A DNA stretch of 64,000 bases, taken from CALKWS01 sp051020515 (GTDB lineage: Bacteria; Actinomycetota; Actinomycetes; Actinomycetales; Beutenbergiaceae). A model generated the notes under the pieces. That model searched no databases, had not been told where the DNA came from, and saw nothing but the letters and a program-made list of their open reading frames with translations. Where the stretch lies: assembly GCF_051020515.1 (NCBI RefSeq), contig NZ_CP194857.1, positions 1,426,001-1,490,000 of the forward strand. The letters run 5' to 3'. Within the stretch, counting starts at the first letter, position 1, and each line of letters begins with the position of its first letter. The translations under genes and the position numbers were made by a program. Shown here piece by piece: positions 19,971-29,961 of this stretch.

Positions 19971-22018
19971 TCAGGCACCCGCGCGCGGAGCGCTTCCGCG
20001 CGACTCCCCGGCCCCCGCTCCCGGTCCCGGTGTGGGGCCGGAGCCTGCCTCCTCCTGGTCACGCAGGTCCAGCCAGGCCACGTCCTCGGCGCTCAGTTCC
20101 ACCTGCAGCGCCAGCATCGAGGAGCGGAGTTCGGCCAGCGAGCGTGGGCCGATCAGGGCGAAGGTGGGGAAGGACTGGGCGAGCACGTAGGCCAGGGCGA
20201 TCGCCGTCGTCGGGACGTCCCGTTCGGCGGCCATCTGCGACGCGCGGTGCAGCCGCTTGAAGTTGTCCTCGGAGTAGTAGCAGCGCACCAGCTCGGCATC
20301 GGAACGATCCTGGGGATGCGCCCGGCCGGTGAAGAAGCCGCGCGCCTGCGCCGACCACGGCAACAGCGGGAACCGTTGTTCCTCGAGCCAGCGCCGGCTC
20401 TGCGGGTCGGACACGTGCTCGCATCCGGTCCAGGGCACATCGAGGGCACGGGCCAGGGAGAAGTGGTTGCTCAGGGCGGCGAAGCCCTGCATCTGGTGCT
20501 CCTGCGCCCAGGTGTTGGCCCCCTGCAGGCGCGCCAGTGACCAGTTCGAACCACCGAAGGAGCGGATCCGCCCGGCGCTGATCTGTTCGTCCAGGGCCTG
20601 GACGAACTCACCGACCGGTACCTGGGGGTTGTCCCGGTGCATCAGGTACAGGTCGGCGTGGTCGGTGCCCAGACGCTCCAGGGACTCGGTGAGCTGGCGC
20701 CCGATCGACTCCGGGTCGCAATGCGGGGTGTGGGCGCCCTTGACGATGAGGCGGACCTGATCGCGCAGTCCCCGGTTGCGCAGCCACTGCCCGACCAGGC
20801 GTTCCTGCAGCCCGCCACCATATAGATGTAGGCGGTGTCAAAGGTGGTGCCGCCGCTGGCGAAGAACGCATCGAACAGGGCCGAGGCGTGCGCAAGGTCG
20901 GGCTGGTTGTCACAACCCAGCACCAGGCGGGAGAACTCGCCGGCACCCTCGATCGGTGCGCTCGGGATGCCCCCGGTGGTGGGGGCGCTGACCTCCCGTA
21001 GAGGCGGGATGTCGGCGGTGTCGGTCTCGAAGGGGTAGCGCAGCCCGAGTGCGGCCCGCCAGCGGTCCAGGCCCTGGGATAGTTCCAGGGAGTGGTCAAG
21101 GGGGAGTTCGGGCACCTCGCCGGCACCGGCCGCGGCGGCCCGGGCCAGCGCGTCGGCCTCCAGGGCGTAGGTGTGTGCCTCACCGGCGGTCACCACCTCC
21201 GGTTCGCTCCCGAGCAGGGCGATGGTGGCCGCGGCGTCACCGGGCTGCAGCAACCATGGGTCGGTGATGGTCACGGTGCCGGCGGTGCCGTGCACCGCGA
21301 TGGTGGAGGGGGTGTGCATCCGGATGCCGGTGCGGATGGTGGCGGTCAGGCCGCCGGTGAAGCCGAGCGTGGCCAGTGCCCACTCATCGACGCCACCGCT
21401 CACCTGCCCGCGGGCGTCCAAACGTTCGGGGGCACCGCAGACCCCGCTCGCGCGGGCGACCGCCTGGGCGAAGGAGAAGGGGTACCCGCCCACGTCCAGG
21501 ATGCCGCCACCGGCGACGGCCGGATCGAACAGCCGCCCGGTACCGCCGGCCCGGAAGGAGAAGGCTGCGTCCACGTGGTGGACCTCCCCCAGCGTGCCGT
21601 GGCGCACCAGGTCCAGCACGTGGGTGATCAGCGGGTGGAAGCGGTACATGTACGCCTCCAGCAGCACCTTTCCGCTACTGCGTGCCGCTTCAACCACCGC
21701 CATCGCGGTGCCGTGGTTGGGTGCCAGCGGCTTCTCGCACAGCACGTGCTTGCCCGCCGCCAACGCCATCAGGGTCAGTTCCGCGTGTGTGGTGTGCACG
21801 GTGGAGACATAGACGGCGTCCACCTCCGGGTCGGTGAGGACCTGCTCGTAGGTTCCAGCGCTGCTTGCCCCGAACTCCTCGGCGAAGGTCTGCGCCCGGC
21901 CGGCGTCGGTACTGCCGACGGCGGTCAGCCGCCCGTGCCGGCTGTGCGGGAGTTGGGAGGCGAACCGCCTCGCGATCCGGCCCGGTCCCAGGACCGCCCA
22001 ACGGACTGTGGTGGGCAT
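19971..22018 (-). CDS. Gfo/Idh/MocA oxidoreductase fused to an aldo/keto reductase (frameshifted)
   Basis: About 680 aa when the frame is repaired. Residues 1 to about 330 are a Gfo/Idh/MocA NAD(P)-dependent dehydrogenase (VLGPGRIARRFA nucleotide-binding start, then CEKPLAPNHG). After a short linker, SRLVLGCDNQ begins an aldo/keto-reductase barrel with DTAYIYGGGL (catalytic Tyr region), LYLMHRDNP and SNWS. The break is at 20820-20824, where TATAT on the minus strand should be TAT (2-bp AT duplication), so the AKR half otherwise appears as a separate frame. Fusion is supported because the Gfo frame runs directly into the AKR start. Likely acts on a sugar or inositol derivative under LacI control. 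Confidence 0.85.
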
Positions 22019-22049
22019 CTGTGCTCCGTTTCCTACTGCGTCGTGCATT

Positions 22050-22067
22050 TCCGTGAACGTTCACGGA
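22050..22067. promoter_or_regulatory. LacI-type operator, 18-bp perfect palindrome
   Basis: TCCGTGAACGTTCACGGA at 22050-22067 is fully self-complementary with a central CG, the hallmark of LacI-family sites. It lies 31 bp upstream of the oxidoreductase ATG (22018), whose operon also encodes a LacI regulator. Confidence 0.8.
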
Positions 22068-22245
22068 CCAGCGTAGACCCGCCCGTCGCCACTCCGGAAG
22101 AGGCCAGGGTTGCCCTCGCAACGGCGCGCGGGCCGAGCGGCGCCTGCAGGCGCTCGCAGCACTCACGGTCGGTGCCGGGCCGGCACTCGACGACTACGGG
22201 GCGGGCCGGTGCGGGACCTACCCGCGTGCCGCCGTCGTCGGGTTG

Positions 22246-23595
22246 TTACGTCGCGCCCAGCACCATCCAGGCGGTGCCGCGTGCGCGGATCCCGGTGGTG
22301 ATCGCCCTGGCCAGCATGAACGCGCCGGCGAAGGCGCTCCACAGCCAGATCAGGCCGGGCACGCCCGGGGGTGCGAAGTACCACACCAGCCCGAGCAACG
22401 GCAGGTAGGCCACCAGCGTGATCACACCGGCCCAGGCCAGGAAGCGTCCGTCGCCGGCGCCGATGAGCACGCCGTCGAGCACGAACACCCATCCGGCGAT
22501 CGGCATCAGCACCCCGATCACCACCAGTCCCCAGGCGCCGGCCTGCTGCACCTGGGGGTCGGCGTTGAAGAGGGGCGTGATCAACCAGCCGGTCCCGGCG
22601 AAGACCAGGCCGAGCACCGCCCCGGCGGCAGTGCCCCACTGCAGCGACCTGCGCATGATGCGCCGGACCGACTCCACGTCGCGCCGGCCCAGGCCGTGCC
22701 CGATCAGCGCCTGCGCGGCGATCGCGAGGGCGTCCAGGCCGAACGCGGCCAGGCCCCACATGGCGTTGACGATCTGGTGGGCGGCCATCGTGACCGCCCC
22801 GAGGTGAGTGGCCGCGGCGACGGTCAGCAGCACCGCGATGCGCAGCGTCAGGGTACGGACCAGCAGCGGCATCCCTGCGCGGGCGTTGGCCCGTATCCCG
22901 CCGAAAGCGGGTTTGACCGAGACCCCGTGCGCGCGGGCTCCGCGCACCACCACCACGGCCAGCACCACGCCCATCCCGATCTGGGTCAGGGCGGTGGCCA
23001 GGCCCGATCCCGCGATGCCAAGCCCCGCCCCGTGTACCAGGCCGATGGAGCCGATGGTGTTCACGATGGCCCCGGCGACGGCGACGACGAAGGGGGTGCG
23101 GGTGTCCTGCAACCCTCGCAGGGCGCCGGTGGCGGCCAGCACCACGAGCATGCCGGGGACGCCGGGCAGGGAGTAGCGCAGGTAGTCGATGGCGTGCGGG
23201 GCCACCGGGGCCGGGGCACCCATCAGGGTCACCACCCAGGGTGCGGTGACGAACCCGATGGTCATGGTGATCAGGCCGAGTGCGAGCGCCAGCCACATCC
23301 CGTCCATCCCCATGGCCAGTGCCTTGGGGGTGTTCCCGGCGCCCAGTTGGCGGGCCACCGCACCCGTGGTGGCGTAGGCGAGGAAGACGAAGATCGCCAC
23401 CGCGGTGACCAGCAGCGTCGAGGCCAGGGTGAGGCCGGCGAGTTCGTTCACGCCCAGGCGGCCGACCACGGCGGAGTCGATCAGGACGAAGAGTGGCTCG
23501 GCGACCAGTGCGCCCAGCGCCGGCCAAGCCAGGGACAGGATGCGACGATCCAGTGCCCGGCCCCGGTCGGCGTGTTGGGCGGGCGTGTCGTCCAC
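22246..23595 (-). CDS. MATE family efflux transporter
   Basis: About 449 aa from GTG 23595, preceded by CGGAGG at good spacing; the frame is open further upstream but without homology. About 12 hydrophobic segments. LAWPALGALVAEPLFVLIDSAVVGRLG is the characteristic first helix of the DinF-like MATE branch. Exports cationic compounds with Na+ or H+. It is divergent from dnaB, with a DnaA-box-like cluster in the gap. Confidence 0.9.
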   Translation of the reverse strand: MDDTPAQHADRGRALDRRILSLAWPALGALVAEPLFVLIDSAVVGRLGVNELAGLTLASTLLVTAVAIFVFLAYATTGAVARQLGAGNTPKALAMGMDGMWLALALGLITMTIGFVTAPWVVTLMGAPAPVAPHAIDYLRYSLPGVPGMLVVLAATGALRGLQDTRTPFVVAVAGAIVNTIGSIGLVHGAGLGIAGSGLATALTQIGMGVVLAVVVVRGARAHGVSVKPAFGGIRANARAGMPLLVRTLTLRIAVLLTVAAATHLGAVTMAAHQIVNAMWGLAAFGLDALAIAAQALIGHGLGRRDVESVRRIMRRSLQWGTAAGAVLGLVFAGTGWLITPLFNADPQVQQAGAWGLVVIGVLMPIAGWVFVLDGVLIGAGDGRFLAWAGVITLVAYLPLLGLVWYFAPPGVPGLIWLWSAFAGAFMLARAITTGIRARGTAWMVLGAT

Positions 23596-23621
23596 GGATC
23601 CTCCGACTTCTTTCCATACAC

Positions 23622-23731
23622 AGCATCCACAGGGACTTTTCGTTGTGACGGCACGCTTCTGAGGTGTTATCCACACCTGTGTCCCCGCCCTGTGCACAAC
23701 GAGGGGCCGCACTGTCCACACGGTGTCCACA
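23622..23731. promoter_or_regulatory. Cluster of DnaA-box-like sites upstream of dnaB
   Basis: One perfect box TTATCCACA (23667-23675) and near-boxes GCATCCACA (about 23622-23630), CTGTCCACA (23712-23720), GTGTCCACA (23723-23731) and, on the reverse strand, TTGTGCACA (23691-23699), all within 110 bp. Actinobacterial DnaA prefers TTGTCCACA/TTATCCACA. Candidate for DnaA control of dnaB or the MATE gene, or for DnaA titration. I see no AT-rich unwinding element here, so I do not call it oriC. Confidence 0.5.
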
Positions 23732-24021
23732 GCCTAGATGGTCTTCGTGCACAGGGCGGGAACACCGGGGTTTGGCGTTCGGCCGGTGGGGCCCTAGCCT
23801 CGCGCTGGGTGGGTATCCGGCGTCGCAGGGAAGACGGCGCCGGGGTGGTCGCCCGGGAAGACCGGGAGTGCACCCGGAAAGGCCGACGACGCCAGGCCGG
23901 GTCACATGGGCACCGCACCGGTGCGGCCCGACCCGTGTCAGTGGTCGGCTGTAGAACATGAGTACGGAATTTCAGCGAGGACGGCGAGGGGCACAGTGAG
24001 ACGGAACCAGGGGGTGGGCCG

Positions 24022-25374
24022 ATGAGCCTGGCAGAGATGGCTCCCCCGGGGGAGTCCTTCGACAAGACCCCACCGCAGGACGTGGCGGCCGAACAGAGCG
24101 TGCTGGGCGGCATGCTGATGTCCAAGGACGCCATCGCGGACGTGCTGGAGGTGGTGCGGGGCACCGACTTCTACCGCCCGGCGCACGAGGCGATCTACGA
24201 GGCGATCCTGGACCTGTACGGCCGGGGTGAGCCGGCGGATGCGGTGACGGTCTCGGCGGAGTTGACCAAACGCGGTGAACTCGGCCGGATCGGCGGGGCG
24301 CCCTATCTGCACACGTTGCTGTCGTCGGTGCCCACCGCAGCGAATGCCGGGTACTACGCCCGGATCGTGCGGGAGCGCGCGGTGCTGCGCCGACTGGTGG
24401 ACGCGGGCACCCGGATCGTGCAGTTGGGCTATGCCACCGATGGCGGGGACGTCGACGATCTGGTGAACACCGCCCAGGCCGAGGTCTACGCGGTCACCGA
24501 GCGTCGCACCAGCGAGGACTACGTCCCGCTGAAGGACATCATCAACGCCACCATGGAGGAGATCGACGCCGCCTCCCACCACGGGGACGGCATGGTGGGG
24601 GTGCCCACCGGCTTCGTCGACTTCGACGCCCTGACCAACGGCCTGCACGCCGGGCAGATGGTCGTGGTCGCGGCCAGGCCGGCTGTGGGAAAATCAACCC
24701 TGGGACTGGACTTCGCGCGCGCGGCCTCGATCAAGCACGGGATGACGTCGGTGATCTTCTCTCTGGAGATGAGCCGCAACGAGATCTCCATGCGGATGCT
24801 CTCGGCGGAGTCGCAGGTGCCGCTGAACAACATGCGCAAGGGCACGATGCGCGACGAGGACTGGACTCGACTGGCCCGCACGATGAGCCGGGTCTCCGAT
24901 GCCCCGCTGTTCATCGACGACTCTCCGAACATGTCACTGATGGAGATCCGCGCGAAGTGTCGCCGGCTCAAGCAGCGACACGACCTCAAGCTCGTGGTGA
25001 TCGACTACCTGCAGTTGATGAGTTCGGGTAAGCGGGTGGAGTCGCGCCAGCAGGAGGTCTCGGAGTTCTCGCGGGCGCTGAAGTTGCTGGCCAAGGAACT
25101 GGAGGTGCCGGTGATCGCGATCTCCCAGCTCAACCGTGGCTCGGAGCAGCGCACCGACAAGCGTCCCCAGATGAGCGACCTTCGCGAATCGGGCAGTATC
25201 GAACAGGACGCCGACGTCGTGATTCTGCTGCACCGCGATGACATGTACGAGAAGGAGTCGCCCCGCGCCGGTGAGGCGGACATGATCGTGGCCAAGCACC
25301 GTAACGGCCCCACCGACACCATCGTGGTGGCCTTCCAGGGCCACTACACGCGCTTCGTCGACATGGCGCAGTGA
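24022..25374 (+). CDS. dnaB: replicative DNA helicase DnaB
   Basis: 450 aa. The N-terminal helical domain (QDVAAEQSVLGGML to about residue 170) is followed by the RecA-like motor with Walker A ARPAVGKST, LEMSRNEI, Walker B VVIDYLQLM, and SQLNRGSEQR with DLRESGSIEQDAD. No intein interrupts the motor, unlike many actinobacterial dnaB genes. GGGGG lies a few bases before ATG 24022. Hexameric 5'-3' helicase at the replication fork. Intact. Confidence 0.97.
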   Translation: MSLAEMAPPGESFDKTPPQDVAAEQSVLGGMLMSKDAIADVLEVVRGTDFYRPAHEAIYEAILDLYGRGEPADAVTVSAELTKRGELGRIGGAPYLHTLLSSVPTAANAGYYARIVRERAVLRRLVDAGTRIVQLGYATDGGDVDDLVNTAQAEVYAVTERRTSEDYVPLKDIINATMEEIDAASHHGDGMVGVPTGFVDFDALTNGLHAGQMVVVAARPAVGKSTLGLDFARAASIKHGMTSVIFSLEMSRNEISMRMLSAESQVPLNNMRKGTMRDEDWTRLARTMSRVSDAPLFIDDSPNMSLMEIRAKCRRLKQRHDLKLVVIDYLQLMSSGKRVESRQQEVSEFSRALKLLAKELEVPVIAISQLNRGSEQRTDKRPQMSDLRESGSIEQDADVVILLHRDDMYEKESPRAGEADMIVAKHRNGPTDTIVVAFQGHYTRFVDMAQ

Positions 25375-25633
25375 CCGTGCCGTCGCGATTGTCGAGAGAT
25401 GCCGCGACGCCGGCACATCTACCCCGACCCGCACAGGGAGATGCCGCAGTTCTGGTCTCGAAGCCCTTGGGGCCCTCCTCGATCTGAGGCATGTGGTGGT
25501 AGGCGGCGACGAGTGCGTAGGGCCCAAGTAGGGCGTCTGAGTGCAGTTGGACCACACCGATCACCGACGAGGTCTGCTTGACCACCCTGCAGGATCCACT
25601 GAGGTCCGCCGGCGGCACGTACTACCATCGAGG
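25375..25633. other. Intergenic gap, nothing recognised
   Basis: 259 bp between dnaB and the LuxR-type regulator. I see no convincing ORF, hairpin or repeat. Confidence 0.5.
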
Positions 25634-25645
25634 GTGAGAGGCTCG

Positions 25646-27295
25646 GTGGAGGACTTGAGCGCAACTCTGGTGACGGCAGCGCGGACGGCGTACCAGCGCC
25701 GTGACTGGCATGCTGCCCGCGAAGGCTTCACCAAGGCAGAGGCTCAGGAGGACCTGGCCGCCGAAGACACGTTCCTACTCGCGGACGCAGCCTGGTGGCT
25801 CGGTGAGGTCGAGGAGTCCTTGGCGGCCGCAGAACGCGCCTATCGCCGCTACCTCGAGGGCGACCTACCCGCGCGGGCTGCGATGGCCGCGATTCACATC
25901 GCGGTCGACCTGTTGCTCCGCGGCGACACGGTGCTGGGCTCCGGATGGCTGAGTCGCGCCCAGCGGCTGCTCGACGATCACCCCGACTGCGCCGAGCGTG
26001 GCTACCTGATGTACATCCTCGAGGTGGAGGCAGGTCTGGGCGGGCCGGTCGGCGATGACGTGGTGGCGAGCGCGGCCGGCGTAGCGGATCTCGGCCGGCG
26101 ACACAACGACGCCAACCTGGTGGCCCTGAGCATCGTTGGGCACGGACGAGCGCTGGTCAAGCAGGGCCGCACCACCGAGGGGCTCTCGCTTCTGGACGAG
26201 GCAATGGTCGCGGTGCTCACCGAGGATCTCCATCCGACGTGGGCGGGAAACATCTATTGCCACCTGATGGCTGCCTGCCACGAACTGGGAGACGTGCGCC
26301 GGCTGGTTTCCTGGACCGCGCCCACCACGCAGTGGCTCGACAGCCTGCCCGCGGCCGTGCTGTTCACCGGGATCTGCCGGGTGCACCGCTCCCAAGTCCT
26401 GCAGGCCAGTGGCGGATGGTCTGAGGCCGAAACGGAGGCCGCCAAGGTGTGCGCGGATCTGGAGCACCTGCACGTCGCGAGCGCCGCCGAAGCGCACTAC
26501 CAGGTCGCCGAACTGCGGCGGCTGCGCGGGGAGTACGACGACGCAGACGTTGCCTATGAGCAGGCCCGTGCCCGGGGTCGCGATCCCCAGCCCGGCCTGG
26601 CTCTGCTCCAGTGCGCGCGCGGCCAGCACGATGCAGCCCTGGCCGGCCTCACCATCGCCGTCGGGTCCGCCGTGGACGCGCTGCGGCGTCTGCCGCTGCG
26701 GGTCGCCCAGGTCGAGGTCGCGCTGGCCGCCGGTGAGGTGCAGGTCGCGGAGCAGGCAGCCACGGATGTGGCCGGCATCGCGGCTCGTTACGCCACCTCG
26801 GGGTTCACTGCCACCGCACACGCCACCCGTGGCGCGGTGTACCTGGCCCAGGACCGCCTGGAGGAGGCGGTGGGCGAGTTGCGCGAAGCGCACCGGCTGT
26901 GGAGCGAACTCGGTGTGCCGTATGAGTTGGCCCGGGTGCAGGCCCTGCTCGGGCGTGCCTGTCAGGCCCTGGGAGACCTCGACGGCGCCCGCCGGGAACG
27001 TGCGGCGGCGCAGCGGGTGTTCGCCGAACTCGGCGCAGTCGGTGACCTCGAGCAGGTGACGGCCCTCGATGGGACGAGCCGAGGCGCCGGCAAACTCACG
27101 CCGCGCGAGGTGGAGGTACTGGCCGTGGTCGCCCTGGGGGGCACCAACCGGGAGGTCGCGGCGGAGCTGTTCATCAGCAGGAAGACCGTGGCCCGGCACC
27201 TGTCCAGCATCTTCGCCAAACTTGGCTGCTCCTCCCGCACAGCGGCCACCGCCTACGCCTTCGAGCAGGGCCTCGTGCCGCGCTCACCGCGCTGA
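25646..27295 (+). CDS. TPR-containing LuxR-type transcriptional regulator
   Basis: About 549 aa from GTG 25646 (GAGAGG 4 bases before it; GTG 25634 is the alternative). Most of the protein is alpha-helical TPR-like repeats (for example WHAAREGFTKAEA and YDDADVAYEQARARG). The C-terminal 65 residues are a LuxR/FixJ HTH (LTPREVEVLAVVALGGTNREVA, then FISRKTVARHLSSIFAKLG). There is no N-terminal NTPase, so it is a cut-down relative of LAL/MalT-type regulators. It sits just upstream of the FAD oxidoreductase-methyltransferase-exporter genes and probably controls them. Confidence 0.85.
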   Translation: MEDLSATLVTAARTAYQRRDWHAAREGFTKAEAQEDLAAEDTFLLADAAWWLGEVEESLAAAERAYRRYLEGDLPARAAMAAIHIAVDLLLRGDTVLGSGWLSRAQRLLDDHPDCAERGYLMYILEVEAGLGGPVGDDVVASAAGVADLGRRHNDANLVALSIVGHGRALVKQGRTTEGLSLLDEAMVAVLTEDLHPTWAGNIYCHLMAACHELGDVRRLVSWTAPTTQWLDSLPAAVLFTGICRVHRSQVLQASGGWSEAETEAAKVCADLEHLHVASAAEAHYQVAELRRLRGEYDDADVAYEQARARGRDPQPGLALLQCARGQHDAALAGLTIAVGSAVDALRRLPLRVAQVEVALAAGEVQVAEQAATDVAGIAARYATSGFTATAHATRGAVYLAQDRLEEAVGELREAHRLWSELGVPYELARVQALLGRACQALGDLDGARRERAAAQRVFAELGAVGDLEQVTALDGTSRGAGKLTPREVEVLAVVALGGTNREVAAELFISRKTVARHLSSIFAKLGCSSRTAATAYAFEQGLVPRSPR

Positions 27296-27489
27296 CCGCC
27301 CGACCGTGTCCTGACGGCACTGACTGCTGCGCGCGCCTACCCGGCGCCGTCCGTGCGCTGACCGGGTGACCTCGCCGGTGCTGTGGGTCAGATGACCCAT
27401 GACAGGTGCGAGGTTGGGCAATCGGCCCGATGCGCGTCGTCGACGTCGACTCCTAGCGTGAGGCAATCGGTCACGAGAAGGGACTCCTC

Positions 27490-28816
27490 ATGTTGGATCT
27501 GCGGCAACGACTCCGGGGCGAGGTCATCGACGCCGATGACGCTCGCTATGACATCACCCGCGCCCTCTACAACGGCATGATTGACAAGAAACCCCGGATG
27601 ATCATCCGCTGCACCAGTGCCGCGGACGTGATCAACGCCGTTGCCTACGGGCGCGAGACCGGGCTGCCGATCGCCATCCGTGGCGGCGGGCACAACGGTG
27701 CCGGCTTCGCCAGTTGCGACGACGGCCTGATGATCGACCTCTCGCCGATGAAAGGGGTGCGGGTCGACTCGGCGACCCGCACCGTGACGGCCGGACCCGG
27801 GTGCACGCAGGGCGACGTCGACCAGGCCACCCACCCGTCCGGGCTGGCCGTGCCCGCCGGCATCGTCTCCTCGACCGGGGTCGGGGGTCTGACCCTCGGC
27901 GGTGGGCACGGGTACCTCACCCGCCAGCAACGTCGTCCTCGCCGACGGCCGATTGGTGACCGCCAAGCCCGAGGAGCACCCGGATCTGTTCTGGGCGGTT
28001 CGCGGTGGTGGCGGGAACTTCGGGGTGGTGACCAGGTTCCTCTTCCGCGCACACCCGGTGGACACCGTGTTCGCAGGGCCGATCTTCTTCGACGTCGCCC
28101 ACGCCCGGGAGGTGATGGCCTGGTACCGCGACTTCCTGCCCAGGGCCGCACCCCGGTTCTCCCCCTTCCTGGGACTCAAGCGGGTGCCGTCGGTGCCGCC
28201 GTTCCCGACGGAGATCCGGGGAAGGCAGTCATGCGTCCTGGTGTGCTGCTACGACGGGCCGGAGGACGAGGCTCGTGAGGCGATGCGCCCGATCCGTGAC
28301 GAACTGCCCACGCCGTTGCTGGACGGCTGCACCCAGATGCCCTACCCGGCGCTGCAGTCCATGTTCGACCCGCTGCTCCCGCCCGGACTTCAGTGGTACT
28401 GGAAGGGCGATGTGGTCAAGGAATTGCCCGACGCCGCGATCGATGCCCACTTGGAGCACTCCGCCCGGGCACCGGGTGAGAAGTCCCTGATGCACCTGTA
28501 CCCCATCGACGGGGCGGTGCACGACGTCGATCCCGCCGACACCGCGTGGCAATTCCGGGACGCCACCTGGTCCATGGTCATCGCTGCCATCGACCCGGAT
28601 CCCCGGCTCGCGGAGCCACTGACCCGCTGGGCCCGCGCGTACTGGGAGGCGATCCACCCGTTCACCGTCGGCGGGGCGTACGTGAACTTCATGATGGATG
28701 AGGGTCCGGATCGGGTGCGCGCCACCTACGGCGACAACTACGGCCGGCTCCTGCAGGTCAAGTCCGCCTACGACCCGAGCAACCTGTTCCATGTCAACCA
28801 GAACATCCAGGGGTGA
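27490..28816 (+). CDS. FAD-binding oxidoreductase with BBE domain, broken by a short deletion
   Basis: Berberine-bridge/6-hydroxynicotine-oxidase-like flavoprotein. The N-terminal FAD-4 domain has RGGGHNGAG with the His that can covalently bind FAD. The C-terminal substrate domain ends in a BBE motif (YGDNYGRLLQVKSAYDPSNLFH). At about 27915-27935 the frame breaks. Between GGGHGYLTR and VVLADGR relatives carry about 13 residues (the YGLTIDN loop), whereas here only 7 bases remain, so roughly 32 bp are missing. Unlike the other frameshifts this is a real-size deletion, and the copy may be a pseudogene. AGAAGGGACT precedes ATG 27490. First gene of a cassette with a methyltransferase and an exporter. 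Confidence 0.8.
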
Positions 28817-28821
28817 GGGTC

Positions 28822-29959
28822 ATGCCGAGCAGAATCGACTCGATCGAAGCCACTCCAGAAGGCCCGGCCTCCGCGCGTGCCGCACCGTCGGGAGTTGCAA
28901 CGGCGTCGACCCCGGACTCCGACCGGCTGCAAGCGTTCATCGAACGCTACGGCGCCGACCAGGCCGCCACGATGCACGCCGCCACCGTGGTGCTGGGCGA
29001 CCGGCTCGGGCTCTATGCCGCACTCGCTGCCCATGGTCCCTGCCCACCCGAAGACCTTGCGGAGGTGACCGGCTGCCACCCGCGGCTGCTGCGGGAGTGG
29101 CTCAACGCCCAGGTGGCCAGCGGGTACACCGAGCATGACCCCGCCGGCGGTACCTACTGGCTGACCCCTGAACAGGCGGCGTGCCTGGCGGATCCGGCCA
29201 GCCCGACCTACCTGATCGGTGGAATGCTCGCGGCCAGTTCCAACCACAAGGACGTCGACACCCTCGCCCGCGCCTTCACCTCCGGCGGCGGCCTCGGGTG
29301 GGGCGGGCACCACCCCGACCTGTACGTGGGCACACAGCGTCTCTTCGGGCCGGTCTATCGCGCCAACCTGGTGCCCCATTGGATCCCCGCACTGGAGGGC
29401 ATGCAGGCCCGGCTCGAGTCCGGGGCGCGAGTGGTCGACGTCGGATGCGGTCATGGCGAGGCCCTGATCCGGCTGGCCGAGGCCTACCCGGCCTCTCGGT
29501 TCGCCGGATTCGACAATCACGTCGCCTCGATCGAGGCGGCACGCACCGCGGCAGCCGAGGCCGGGGTCAGCGACCGCGTCACCTTCGAGGTGGCCACCGC
29601 GGAGGACTTCCCCGGCCGCGACTACGACCTGGTCTGCGTCTTCAATGCCTTGCACGAGTGGGGCGATCCAGTCGGTGCGGCGCGGCACATCCGTCGCGCC
29701 CTCGCACCGTCTGGGACGTGGATGTTCACCGAACCGCGAGCCGACGACGACCCGGCCGAGAGCGTGCGGGCGCGCACCTTCTACTCCGTCTCCACCATGG
29801 TGTGCACTCCGAGCGCGCTCGCCAGGGCGCGCCGAGGCGGCCCTGGGCGCCCAAGCGGGGCAGGCGAAACTTGAGCAGGTGGCCGGTCAAGCCGGGTTCA
29901 CCCGGTTCCGGCGGGCGGCCCAGACCCCGATGTTCATGGTCCTGGAAGCCCGGCCCTGA
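28822..29959 (+). CDS. SAM-dependent methyltransferase, frameshifted near C-terminus
   Basis: About 378 aa. A winged-helix-like N-terminal domain (AATVVLGDRLGLYAAL, then LAEVTGCHPRLLREWLNAQ) of the dimeric O-methyltransferase kind is followed by a class I SAM domain with motif I VVDVGCGHGEALIR and ALHEWGDP later. ATG 28822 or GTG 28813 (overlapping the oxidoreductase stop) may start it. The frame breaks at about 29820-29835: one frame ends shortly after, while AKLEQVAGQAGFTRFRR continues in another to the stop at 29959. Probably modifies the product of the adjacent flavoenzyme; substrate unknown. Confidence 0.82.
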
Positions 29960-29961
29960 AG

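Noticed and set aside
23622..23731. Chromosomal origin (oriC)
   Set aside because: DnaA-box-like sites are present, but there is no AT-rich unwinding element and no dnaA, dnaN or rpmH gene nearby.
22243..23961. Long plus-strand ORF of 572 codons opposite the MATE gene
   Set aside because: Composition is His/Gln/Gly/Asp-rich and featureless, typical of a shadow frame in GC-rich DNA; the MATE frame has clear membrane helices.
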